A stretch of DNA of 64,000 bases from assembly GCA_034509425.1 (NCBI GenBank), contig JAVTVJ010000447.1, positions 558,001-622,000 of the forward strand, in the 5' to 3' direction. This DNA comes from Eopsaltria australis (lineage: Eukaryota > Chordata > Aves > Passeriformes > Petroicidae). Positions 22,785 through 34,422 of the stretch are shown piece after piece. The position numbers and the translations under genes were made by a program. Numbering within the stretch: position 1 is the stretch's first letter; each line of letters starts with the position of its first letter. The notes under the pieces are model-generated. The model did not search any database. It saw only the letters and a program-made list of their open reading frames with translations, and was not told the DNA's origin.

Positions 22785-25700
22785 TACTGCCTGAGAATTC
22801 CCTTCTTTGTCTCCCATTTCCCTCCTGAGGCAGCTCTTAGGAAGGCCATTGTAAAATATTCAGTCTGAGCAACACAGGATTTATTCTGGCCACAATGCAA
22901 AGACACAGAAATCACTCAGCCAGCCTCAGACCAATTAATTTGACCTGTTTTTCATCTTTCTGCATAATTAAGATTAAAAAATAAAAACGATATAGGAATG
23001 TTAAAGTTAGTTATTGATTATGTGATGTGTGAAAATACACAGAACGATGAAAATGAAAACTAGCCATGTTCATAATAAATTAAAAGAGCAGAAATGGTCA
23101 TGCAAGGTTTCTCCCAAGAAAGAGGAAAAGATGAGAATAGTGATGAAGAACCAACCAACCAACCGAAAAAGAATGGCCAAAAAATGACAATCAGAGATAA
23201 AATGAGAAAACTTCACCAGGTAAAACCGGTAAGGACTACAGAGCCTTCTGGGGGAAAAAAACTCTGTATTTGGAGGGACACCATATACACATCTGCAGTA
23301 TGAAGCTACAGGGTGTTTAAAATCAATTTTATTGTAACTGTTAACATCTTGTCTGGTATCTATTTTAAAAAACAATTAACTATGTGTGCATTTTTGATGG
23401 TCAAACCACACTCTCTCCTGTAGTTGTAATTAGGGTGTTGAATCCACTCCACACATTGGATAACGTTTTCATTTGCATTTCATCTTTCAGTTGGAAAGAG
23501 AATTTAGGTGACATTAATTGATGTTTTCAGAGACTCATATATTCCTGTTTCTTTTGAAAAACTTAGGCTCTAGAGAGACACTTTTAGAGAGATACTTCTG
23601 AGTTGTAACAATGACAAGAACAAAAAAAGAGTGGAAGGTGAGATTTAAGCTGTTAAACAGAGTGGATTTTTGCTAGAAATCAAGTTCTTTATTTGGCAGA
23701 AGGCAGCATTGGTTCAAGTAAAGAGGCAGGAGTTCTTCATTCAGCTCATGCTTTTCATACAGGTGCCTGCAATCTGCCTAGCAAATTTGACTACTATGTG
23801 CCTCAATTTTCCTCTATAAAATGTTTATTAGTTACACTCTGCATGCATGCATGTAATATTTACAAACTTAAATAGAGTAGATGCTTATCTATGCAAATCA
23901 AATCATGGATTTCAGCACAACTGATGGAATTCAGTGACTGAATGAATGTTGAAGTGCATTTTTATGTTTCATGTTACTGTGTGTTGCAAAATGTGTTGGA
24001 ACAAGGGAAGTTCCTGTTTGACAGGGAGGCAAACAGTCTTCACCTTGAAGATTTAACACTGGAAAAGTGCCCCAAGAATTCACAGCTTATAGGTTTGGGA
24101 TTTGAACTCACATATTTCCTGTCCAACTTTGGATAATTGGTTCCACTTTGGTGTGGAAGTAGTGTTGAACCTGGATTTAAAATGCTCACATTCTAATTAA
24201 TGAAAATCCTCTGCTTCACAATCTTCAAAGTGAGTCAGTTCTTCCCTGGACACAGCGCTGCACAGAGGATGGAGGGAACCACAAAATCAGGTTTACAACC
24301 TGCTGCACCAAAATGTCCATGTAGCAAAGGGTAGACAGGGATGCTCAAGCTAAAGCAAACAAGCTCTGTGGACGGTGCAAATGTGACATTTTTCACCACT
24401 CCAGTTGGAAAAGATGGGCTGCATTTTAACAGATATTTATATTTCAAAATGTGGAGGAAAACAAACTTTGTTTAAGAGTGTGGATGTGATGGAGGACATT
24501 AAAAAATCCCATTTGTTTGATACCATGTAAGAATTTTGGTTAGCCTAAGTACCTAAATCATGTTTCAGTTCAACAACTTTTAATTGAGCTAAATTTGATC
24601 AGCAGACTGAAAAATTATTCCCCATCCACACTTTCTAATCTGATGTCTTCACCATGCAAGGACTGATTGTGGAGTTCATCACTGACATGTTTTATCTCTC
24701 TGCTGGATCATCACCTGGTTGTGGCTGTTGCAGGTTTGCATTTAAATATCTTGGCTCACATTCGAGAACCTGAACAAGCAGCTCATGCTAATCAATAGTG
24801 AAACATTTCAAATACTTGTTTCTGCTCACTGTAATAGCCATGGCAGTTGTAGGAAGAAAGTCAGTCTTGACCTTTTTAATGGATTATTCACTGTAGCAGA
24901 AGGAATAGGACAGCCTCGAAATGGGTGACCATAGATTTCACATTTGCACAATTTCACTGAAATGTATGTATTCATTAACTGAAGGGGAAAATGTGGGGAT
25001 TTAATAGCAATAACATATATTTAAAGAACTTTTCAACATCATCTAAATCCTGGCCAAATTACTTTGAAAGTCTAGAGTTTAATAGTAAAAATTTCATGTG
25101 CTGCTACCCAAATTCATAATACAACAGTAAGATAAAAATTAAGTGAACTCATACAAGACTGTAATACTAATTAATGTGCACTCTAGTATTTAAATCCATA
25201 AGTCTCCATGACTTCATACCATTTATGCTGGAGATGGTTTGATCCTCTCATGGTAGGAAAAGCAATATAAAATACAAGCATTTTGAATATGATTGCTAAC
25301 AAGGCAGTAGTATTTCAGGTGAAATATAACATCTGGGAAAATACATAGAAAGATGCAGATATAAATGCAAGCTTCAGTATAATATTCATCCATATCTTAG
25401 AGAAAAACATACTGATAAAACTGGAGGTAGTGGATGATGTGGGAGAATTACTCCAGGATGAGGCACTAAACAAATTGGAGCAACATATTTAAGCTGAAAT
25501 ATTCTAATTGCTTACTGCAGTTTTATGTTACTGGAAAGCGTCTGGTCATTTCAGCACCAGACTTAGCACATAAAATTTTATTGGAGGTTTTTATACAGCT
25601 GGTGTTAAAAAGGAAGAGAATTTATTGAAACCAATGGAGTGTACTCCTCTGGATGGCTTTTTTCCCCCTCATATACACCAGTTTGACATCATTGTAGTTC

Positions 25701-26163
25701 CTCAGGTGTCAGCGGGGTTACTCTTGATTTCCACTGGGATAAAAGAAGGAAGACTCATGACCCTTCCCTTCCTGTGTTTTTATATAGCTGCAGAATTCTT
25801 GCTATTTAAAAGTCATGGTGGAAAAGAGCACTGAAAGGCTTTTGGTTTATTACTTTATTCTCACATTAAAACATTTTCACATTTTATGGACTTTGCTGGG
25901 TCTTTTGTTATGAGGTTTGAGTGTCTAAACCAGCTGATCTCATTCTTTGACTTTGAACAGAGTCCTTCCCAGAGTAAGAAAAAATTTTAATGTGCATGTT
26001 TTAGCACCATGCTGAAAATGCAGAATAGGTCTTTCAAGCTGAGGATGGTTTAGTTGCTTGGAAAAAATTGTTATATATTTAACTGAATTAATTTGTTTGT
26101 GCCTTAGTATCAAGCTGTGATATGAATATAATATTTAACAACAAACATTCAGAAACCTTGTTG
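22785..26163. other. unique noncoding DNA
   Basis: No supported feature. A hydrophilic open frame at 23094-23303 is discussed among the findings but is not called. A GCATGCATGCATG run sits near 23842. Sequence from 24940 to 25600 is AT-rich without recognisable elements. Confidence 0.55.
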
Positions 26164-26818
26164 GATGCTGTCATGGGTGGAGTGACGCACTTCACTCCCG
26201 AGAGACAAGTAGCAACATGTTTATTGATATAAAACAGTGATTTAACAGAGTTTAATAATAAATGTGACAGTGTTTTAACAAGGTGTAATGGCAAGGTACA
26301 CTGGATTATTTACTGCATAGAGGACAGAGTGAGACAAAACAGTCAGGGAGACCCTGCCATTGAGTCATGAAGTTCAGAAAGGAGGTTGTTGCTTTCTAAA
26401 CACATTCTCAGGAGTTTAGGTTTAGCTGGATCCAGACTTAGTCCCAGACTTGTCCAGTTTTTCATGTCTAAAGAATGAATATGTCCACAATCAGTCCTAT
26501 ATATTACTAGCTAAGATTTCAACCTTACCGTGAACAAGAATCTGTTACAGCAAGGAATCAATCCTTCAGCGTCAAGGAGTGACCCTGAGAGGTGTCTCTA
26601 TTCAAGGGCAGATCCTGGTGTGCATCCCACTGCTGCGCAGGAGAGATCCATGAGCCCTGGGCTGTCCATTGTTTGTGGAGTGAGATGATTCCCTCACAGT
26701 CATATTTACATCCCAGCCGTGTTTCAGTCGCTCCGTGCTCACCCAGCCCTCAGCTTTTCAGCAACATTTATGGCCCTTAGCTGCAGACTTTTCTCAGAGT
26801 CCAGCTTAAACCAGATGC
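26164..26818 (-). mobile_element. probable ERVL-type solo LTR with 5-bp target duplication
   Basis: Between two copies of GATGC (26164-26168 and 26814-26818) lies a 645-bp segment starting TGTCATGGG and ending TTAAACCA on the plus strand, so it has the TG...CA ends of an LTR. On the minus strand, AATAAA (TTTATT on plus at 26220-26225) sits about 50 bp before the element's 3' end, as expected for the R-U5 part of an LTR. A minus-strand TATATA-like site lies near 26500. Five-base duplications are typical of ERVL-like elements. No second LTR or internal gene is present. Boundaries were picked by eye and the 5-bp match could be coincidental. Confidence 0.6.
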
Positions 26819-29399
26819 AGCCACGACCACTGCTGGCTGTTGCTTAAGCAGAAAAGGACGGGGGAAAAGCATCTCAAAAGCATCAGAGGAGAGGGGTGCC
26901 ACACCCTTTTAACTCTGTCAGACCAGTGATTCACTTCAGTGACTGGTGCATTTAAAGTAAACAAGTACAACATCTTGCTTTATCCACAAGAGTAATTTTA
27001 TTCCTTTTATCTTTTCCTTTCTCTGCATGTTTCTTATATTTGAAAATCAGTACTATGTGTACTGAAAGTGTTTTCTTCAGGGGTTCAGTAAAAAATTCCC
27101 TAAGTCATGTTTTCTAGTTCTTCAGTTACTCTTGTTGAGGCCCTCTGAATTCTCCATCATTCTGGAAATACAGTTAGCAGAACTCAATGTCTTGTTCTAA
27201 GTGAGTGTTGAGCAGTTCTTGAAAGCTTTGCATGTCCAAACTCTTAAAACCAAAGGTACAGTTTGGAGGATGGGAGGAGGCAAATGCTGATGTTCTGAGC
27301 ACTGTTTGAGATAGAAAACTCAGATCCTGTTGCTCACTGTAAGCCTCACTTGGTGACTTTGACAGTTCAGCTGACCTGCTTGTAAGAATGTGAAAGGTAT
27401 TTGTTTCATGTGGCTATCTTGAGCCCAACAATGTGTGTAGTTTTAAAATTATATGTATTGATTCAAGTGGTAAATTGTGGTGGATTTGTTAATCCTGGAT
27501 TTTGCATCTCCTCATGCTGTCAAATTAATTTCTGCCTTTGGTTCTCCTGATATCCCCAGTGAGTTTGCTGCCCTTTGAGATGCAATGTGACACTAAAATG
27601 CAGCCTTAAGTAACAGAACATTTGAAAGGAGGAGAAGTGGAATCCAAGAGCAGTTCATCTAATCTGTCCTGTACACACATACAGTCAGAGTGGAGAAATC
27701 ATTCTGTGGAGATGTCTGGCTTTCTCTACCATAGTTACAAAGCTGGGTTACAATACTAGATCAGACAGGTGGATTAGATGTGTAGAAACCACTTCTGACT
27801 CGGGAAGTCTCTGGGCTAGGAGCATTTGGCACCTGACAGCACACTGCTGTATTTTCTTGCAGCTATTTCTATTAGGAACCCATTTTTGGCCATTAAGAAG
27901 AGACAAGTTGCTGTGCTAGGTAGAACATCTTTAGTCCTTATTAACTTCCAGATGGAAGAAATCATAGATTCATACAATCTGGACATTTAGGTGGGAATAC
28001 CAAAGTGGATAGAAGTTTCAGCCAAACCAGTTCTACCAGAAGCCAGCCCTTTTTCTTGACTGATGTTTCACTAGAATGCCTTGGATGAGAAGAGAAGAAT
28101 AATATTTAAGATTTGTGTGCCAAAAAGTTCGTTCTTACTAAGTTCAGATCTACTTGGAAGTGATTTGCATCTCATCAAGTTCTTCTTCTGTACCGTGTGA
28201 GGGAGATGTACTAAGTGTGCTATGTGTAACAGCTCTCGTGTGACTTTGTATGTGCTGCACATTGAAACAGCAATCCCTGACTACTATTCTACAAAATTTC
28301 CATCTTTTCCAGGGAAAATTCTATCTTTAACCAGTCTTTTTTACTCAAGTGACACTCTTTACCCTCACATTTAAATAACCAGAAGCTATCTTTCTAATCA
28401 TGGGCAAAATTCAGCCATCTACAATGACACAATTGACAAATTGGCATCACTGCACAGCATTGTGGTTCTGCTCATTTGGATGTTGCAGTGCACTCTGGAA
28501 ACCTACCCACACATCTGACTATCCTCTGTGAAGAGAAAATATATCTCATGAGCTCTACTCCTGAGCATGTTGTCTGATCAAATTTAATGACAACCATGAC
28601 CCCGTGCTCCTGCTCCTGTCTCCCATTAGCACTCCCTCATTTCAGACTGCCAGGACATATTCTTAGTAATGATCTTCCTTGAAAGGTGTATGATATGCAG
28701 CATCATTACTTCCCTAATAATATCATGTTTTTCTGTAACGTGTCTGTCTGCATGCAAGTCTTTGCCCATTTATTTCTCTTCATCCCTGGGTTTGCTGTTA
28801 GCAACAACCTTCCTTCTTCCAGGTAGCCAGTACTTCCCTCTGCCCTCCATTACATGGTATTAATCCCTGATGATCTGGCAATGAATGCTTAAAATTTAAC
28901 TTATGAATGCTGCGTGTGTAAATGTATTCTGACCCCCTGTTGCTCTGCCTACAAGACATCAGCTTCCCCTCCTTCCTCCCAGTGTCCTGCAGTCAGGAGC
29001 ATCAAACAGAACAAAAATGCAAATGTGGCTTCTGCAGTTCATTTGCATTTGCACTCTGCTCTGGTCAGCAGAGCTGGGGGCTGGCAGAGAAATCTGGCTG
29101 GGTCTGAACAGAACTCTCAGCTGTCATCAATACCTGTGGATATTGATGAACAAGTTACTTGTGCTAGTCAAGGGCATTTTAGAGGAGTTTGTGTAGAAAA
29201 AGAAGAGTTTAGCACAATGAGTAAGATCAGAAGTGCAATACTTAGTCACCATTAAATGTACTGAGGCCTGAGGAGCTCAGCAATAATAGCAGGAAGGAGG
29301 CTATAGAAAAATCCTTCTTCTCGCCCCTCACATGCAAATAGGCTTAAATGAGATAGATCTGGGACAATCCATCTACTCAAATAGTGTCATCTGTGTCAG
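26819..29399. other. unique noncoding DNA
   Basis: No gene visible. A weak CR1-tail-like run (ATCATAGATTCATACAATC at 27961) is too short to call. The paired octamer motifs at 29017-29053 are listed separately. Otherwise nothing stands out. Confidence 0.55.
29017..29053. promoter_or_regulatory. paired octamer (POU-type) motifs
   Basis: A perfect ATGCAAAT octamer at 29017-29024 faces its exact inverse, ATTTGCAT, at 29041-29048 across 16 bp. A further overlapping ATTTGCA lies at 29047-29053. POU-domain factors (Oct family) bind such octamers, and clustered inverted sites are seen in enhancers. There is no nearby gene or other evidence of activity, so this is only a candidate. Confidence 0.3.
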
Positions 29400-29840
29400 G
29401 CACAGCCGAGCAGAGACGTTAGAGAGGGCAAGTGAAGAGTGACCACAGCCCAGGCAGAGCCTTCCCCAGCCCAGGTGCATCTGAGCAGCAGGGCAGGGCT
29501 CTGATAAGGTCTCCTGCCAGTCTCAGAAAGGCAGGCTGAGGTTTCCAGTTGAAAGCCCATTTGGGATCTCCCTCAGTCAGGAGCATCAAGAGATGGGCCA
29601 AAGGCAGGACTGGAGGAAGGGCTGCAGCACTGGTGTGACTGGTTCATCCAGGAGGCAGTGCCACAGACATGACTGGAGGTGGGTGCACTTCAGGTACAGC
29701 CAAGATCCATGCAGGAGACAGAACCAGGACTTCTTAAACCTACAGTGCAGATCAGGCAAGGGCCAGGATGGAGATAAAACAGATCTGCAGAGCCCAGGGG
29801 CAAAGGGTGGGCTTGGGCTCCCAGGTTAGGCTGGTCAGAA
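29400..29840. other. GC-richer block, unidentified
   Basis: Base composition shifts noticeably toward G+C relative to the flanks, with many CAGG/CCAGG and GGCAGG motifs but few CpGs. Short frames are open on both strands (60 codons minus, 78 plus) with no recognisable product. It could be an eroded repeat, a lncRNA exon or simply a compositional island. Confidence 0.45.
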
Positions 29841-32800
29841 AAATAAAGATCCATAGCCACATTTATGGTGCTGATACTGTTACTGCAAACTCCCTAGAAC
29901 AGGGAAATGCAACAAACAGACCTCAACCAATTTGCTTTTCCTAATTTTTGCTTTTTTCTGGCCTTAGGACATCTTACTCAACTCTGTAATTTTTGTACTC
30001 TTCGTGATGTGGCTAATCTGGACACTTAGATTGCTCCCCCCACAGTAACACACCATTAAGCATAATCCTGTTGTCTTCGGGCTTGTGATTCTTGAGAAGA
30101 CCATGATAAGGATCCCAGTGCATGTGACACTGTTCCCTTGCTCACTTCAATGTCTGTTACATAAGCAGATTGCTTTTGGCAACAGGTTAGCCTGCTTTCT
30201 AGTGCAAAACCAAAAACAGCTTTTCACATAAATCTGGGGAAACCTTTCCTTTCACCGAGCCATATTTAGGATTTTGTGTCAGAGTCTATTCTGAAAAAAT
30301 TGGTGATGCATGTAGTTATTAAATGGTTCTCCCTCTTTTTTTTGGCTCTTGCCTTTAGCAGTCAACGTGCAGGATATGAGAATAAACCCTTGACTTCAAC
30401 CATTGGTATATTTGTTTTAGAGCAAAGCATTTGAGTAGACAAGGAAAACCACATTCTGTCTCAATGGACCTTGTTCTTGTTTAGAAATAAGGGTAGGTCT
30501 ATCAGCCTGAATCATCTCAAAGGCTTGCTGAGCTGCAAACACACTGGAAGCTGAAATGCAGATGAGCTCAAAGCACACACTGGCCTAAGAACTGTGCCCA
30601 TTATCAATTGCCATTTTGTCATCTTAATTTTAGCAAGGTGTATTGAATAATTTATCTTGCCACTTTATTTGTTTGCCAGTAGAGACCTTCCATTGCATCC
30701 TTCCCTTGTGGCCCCTGAGGACATGCTCTGTCTGTTCTGATTCTGAGGCAAGACCACATTAGCCACCACTTTACCAGGCAGCTAAATTTATAGTGGAAGG
30801 AATTCAGTTATACAGTCAGGAAGTGAATTTCCATGTTGTCCCTGTGTGAGCTCTGTGTGTCAAGGCACTAGAAGCTGTAATTCCCCAAAAACTCAACACC
30901 AAAATGCAGACTTCATCTTTTCCTTTTCAAAGTGAGGATAAGAATTTTATTGCAGTTTGTTGCTGTATTTTTTTCCTAATTTTATACTTTGTTTGTTCAA
31001 AGGTACAGAGGAGCTTTTTCTGCATAAGATTTGGGGAATAAAATTTCATGCAGAGAGATGTAGAAGCTGTAACTGTTTATTTAAAAAGCCAAATATATGT
31101 TTGCAGAACTGCTTTTTTCAGAAAACAAGCATCATTTCCATGAAGAATGGCTCATTGTGGCTGAGGTCAGGAGGTCCTGACCGTTGTCTTTTGGCACCAG
31201 ATAAAGTTTAATTTTCTTCTCTGTTTCCAAAGTTCTCATTAAATAATGTCTCCTGCAAAGTTCCTTGCAACATACAGTATAATTACCTTTTATTTCCTTA
31301 CTTCTAAGGGAAACCTAGCTGTTAATAGGACCATAAACCAATTACCAATGCATTTTCTTCATTGTTGAATCATTATTCATAAATCATTTTTCAGTAACTG
31401 AGGATCAAGTTCTAGTGAATTCACCTTCTGTCTCTCTATCAACATTAAATAATTTTAAAACCAAGTAAATTTTTATAGCCTGAGGGAGAAATATTCCAAG
31501 ACAAATACTCCTATTTTCCTCACCCTTTAGAATAATATGTTACAGTGAAGTTGAAATGTCAGTGACTTGTTTGTGGACAAAAATAAAAGATGCTGCATGT
31601 TTAAAGGGGGATAAACTTGAAATTCAAAAGGCAGCTGTGATCAATAGATCTCCCTGAGTATCAAGCCTGGCACATCAGCCTAATCTGAATTTTATGTCTA
31701 ACTCAGAAAGTGAGCAACTTAGTTTGTGAAAAGTTGGAAAGACAAAAGATATTCTTCTGGGTTGTTTATAAAAAGTCAGATTTGTCATTGCTTTGTGTCT
31801 TTGGCAGTGGTTTTCACATTGAAAACAAATTAAGCAGGAGTAGTTTGTAATACTTGTAAGAATGACAAAAAGGTGCAACACAATAGACAGAAAAATTCCA
31901 AGTGCATATTGAAGAAACCTGGTGATGTATCTCTGTCATCCTTCAGGAATATTAGATGTTAGGAGGTTTATTGCTTGTAATAATAATCAGTTTCTATCAT
32001 TAGGCCCCCTGATCCTTCTTTTTCTTACTTTTCTAAGCTGTCTCCATCTTTTTTCACCTTTTTCTCCCTACCACACACAGAACTCCTGTAAGACCTTTTA
32101 ACCTTGCCCATGGCCAGCCCTGTAGCTCTGTTAGAGCCAGGCCAGGTTTATACAAGTTGGGAATTTGTCCCAATGGCCCTTTTGGTCACTTTTGGGACCG
32201 TTCTGTTTCAGCCAATTTGACTGAGAGACAACTGCTGAACACTGAGTGTTGGGTATTTTGTCCCCTTCAAATGCCCAAATCCTCCAGTATTCCCTGACGA
32301 TGCCAGGGAAAAATCCATTGTATCCAGAGAGGAGGCCAAGCTAGCAGTATTAAAATGCTATAGCCAGATGAAGAGCCACAATTCCAATGGATTAAATGCA
32401 AAATGGACAATGGTCTGTTTTCCTCGGAGGCAAACATTAAGGATATCAAGAACCTGTGTTGCTAGAAGATGGAGTCTCAGTAAATATCAAACACATTGTT
32501 TTGCTCTTGCCCCTAGCAGAGCACAGTAAATTCACTTATCCAGGTCAAGGCAGGAGGAGTCAGTGGAAACCCAAAGAATCAGCACAATAAAATCTCAGGG
32601 GAGAGGAATTTCAGAGGAATCCAACAACAAAAACTTCTGCAAAGTTCTAAATATCAACGGTTCTTACGGTAGATACTTGAAGTGCACTTAATTATAACAC
32701 ATCCATGAGTTGGCAGTGGAAAAATCCAACTCCAGCAGCAGAGATGAGCTGCAGCTGCAGCTGATAGTGAGGGATGTGAGCACAGAGAGCACTTACATGA

Positions 32801-33980
32801 TGAAGGCAAGACCGGCAATCAGTTGTGTGCTTCAAAGCAATAAAGCACAATCAGTGTGACAACAGGGCCCCATTGTTGCCTCTGGCATTCTCTCCAAAGG
32901 ACTTGCACAGGGAAAGGACCCTGAAGCAGAGCAGCCTTACCCCAAACCCTTCATTTCTTCTGTCTTCTTCCCTGTGTTCCTTCCTTTCTTTTGTTTTTTT
33001 TTTCCTTTTTGCTTTGTAGCTGAGATTTCTTCATGAGGGAGCAGTTCTTCAGCGTGGTTAAAATGCTTGAATTCCCTTACCTTGCTATATTTTGTTTTGC
33101 CCTCATGCCAGTAGTTCAGGGCACAGAGATGTCTCACTGCAGGGGTGGCTGGCAGGCAGTAAAGCAGGTGCAGCTCTCCAACCTGCAATGGCATCGTGCT
33201 CCTTGGGTGCACTCTGCAGTGGCCACATGAGCATGCAGTGAAGCAGAAGGCACGAGTGCACTTCTTCTAGGTAATGGCATGTCTGGGTTGATCCCTGTTC
33301 AGTTCAATTAAGAAGAAAATGTTCTCTTTTTTTTCCTTCCCCAATCAGCAGATTTTCTACCAAAATTCTCTCTTCACCACCCCTAATGGTCATCCACAGT
33401 GGACAACTTGATATTCACAGGGAGCCCCTAGCTCTCTTCAGCTCATCTAGCTTTTCAGAATAGTACAACTCTGTCCCTACTAAAACTGCATAATTTTAAT
33501 TTCTAAAGCCTTTGAAATATGTCTTTCCTTTTTCTGAAGGACCCATCATTCCTTAGAACCACACTTTTTAAACGTCTCCTGTCCCAAGCAACCACCATTG
33601 AGTGGTACCAACCTTAAAGCTTTGACAGGTTTACATTATTCCTGATTTCATTTTTGTAGCACATAGAGGCATCTCAAACATTTACAGAAAAATAATTCTT
33701 TGCTAGCTCCTAAGCTGAGCATCTCACTGAACAATTTAAGCATGGGTAGCCATACAAAGAAAGACTTGACAGAGGAAGAAAGAGCACTTAACAACCAGGC
33801 AAATGGTTGCAAGGAGTTGAAGTCATGAAGATGAAAGCATGGTCCTTAATATATGGTCTGTGCAGTAACCTAAATTGTGGTTCTGCTCTCACTGAAATCA
33901 ATGGCAAAACTCCAGGTTTAATTACAGCAGGGTGCAATGTGGGGGAAAAGAAGAGATGTATGAATAAGGCAGGCATTACT
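29841..33980. other. unique noncoding DNA
   Basis: No gene recognised. A palindrome GGTCAGGA-GG-TCCTGACC lies at 31165-31182. A pyrimidine-rich tract of about 70 bp at 32949-33018 ends in TTTGTAG and resembles a splice acceptor, but it is not followed by a credible exon. Confidence 0.55.
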
Positions 33981-34422
33981 CATAGAATTGTAGAATATCC
34001 TGAGTTGGAAGGTGCCCATAAGGATTTTTGAGTCCAACTCCTGCCCTGCCCAGCACCATCCCCCAGAGTCACATCCTGTGCCTGAGAGCATTGTCCAAAC
34101 ACTCCTTGAGCTCTGTCAGCTCCCTGGGGAGGCTGTTCAGTGCCCAAGCACCCTCTGGTGATTAGACATGAGCCCAACTACCTGATACTTTCCTAAGTGG
34201 TTGTTGTCCCAAGTGGATACTGCCCTGATATCCAACCTCACCCTTTCCTGGCAGCTCCAGCCGTTTCCTCAAGTCCTGTCACTGTCACAGACAGCAGAGA
34301 CTGAAGCTGCCCTGTTCTGCCCCTTGGGAGGATGTTGAAGACCACGATGAGATCTGGCCTCATCCTCCTCCAGGCTTGGCCACTCCTCACACATCTTTCC
34401 CTGCAGACCCTTCACCACCTGC
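33981..34422 (-). mobile_element. CR1 LINE 3' region, antisense, about 440 bp
   Basis: The plus strand starts with the complemented tail (CATAGAATTGTAGAATATCC) and passes through TGAGTTGGAAGGTGCCCATA, GAGTCCAACTCCTGCCCTGC, CTGAGAGCATTGTCCAAACA, a CTCCCTGGGGAGGCTGTTCA block and GCCCAAGCACCCTCTGG. It ends around CTGCAGACCCTTCACCACC. This is a different CR1 subfamily from the CAGGGGCAGCCCC type found elsewhere in the window. It is one of the longest continuous CR1 stretches here and covers the antisense of the ORF2 C-terminal coding region. Indels break every frame. Confidence 0.9.

Noticed and set aside
27961..28020. CR1-tail-like ATCATAGATTCATACAATC
   Set aside because: Only about 20 bp resemble the tail and the following sequence does not match CR1, so it is not called.
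32949..33020. Pyrimidine-rich tract ending TTTGTAG resembling a strong 3' splice site
   Set aside because: None of the frames after it gives a recognisable exon, and no donor or protein identity could be found. Pyrimidine-rich runs are common here.
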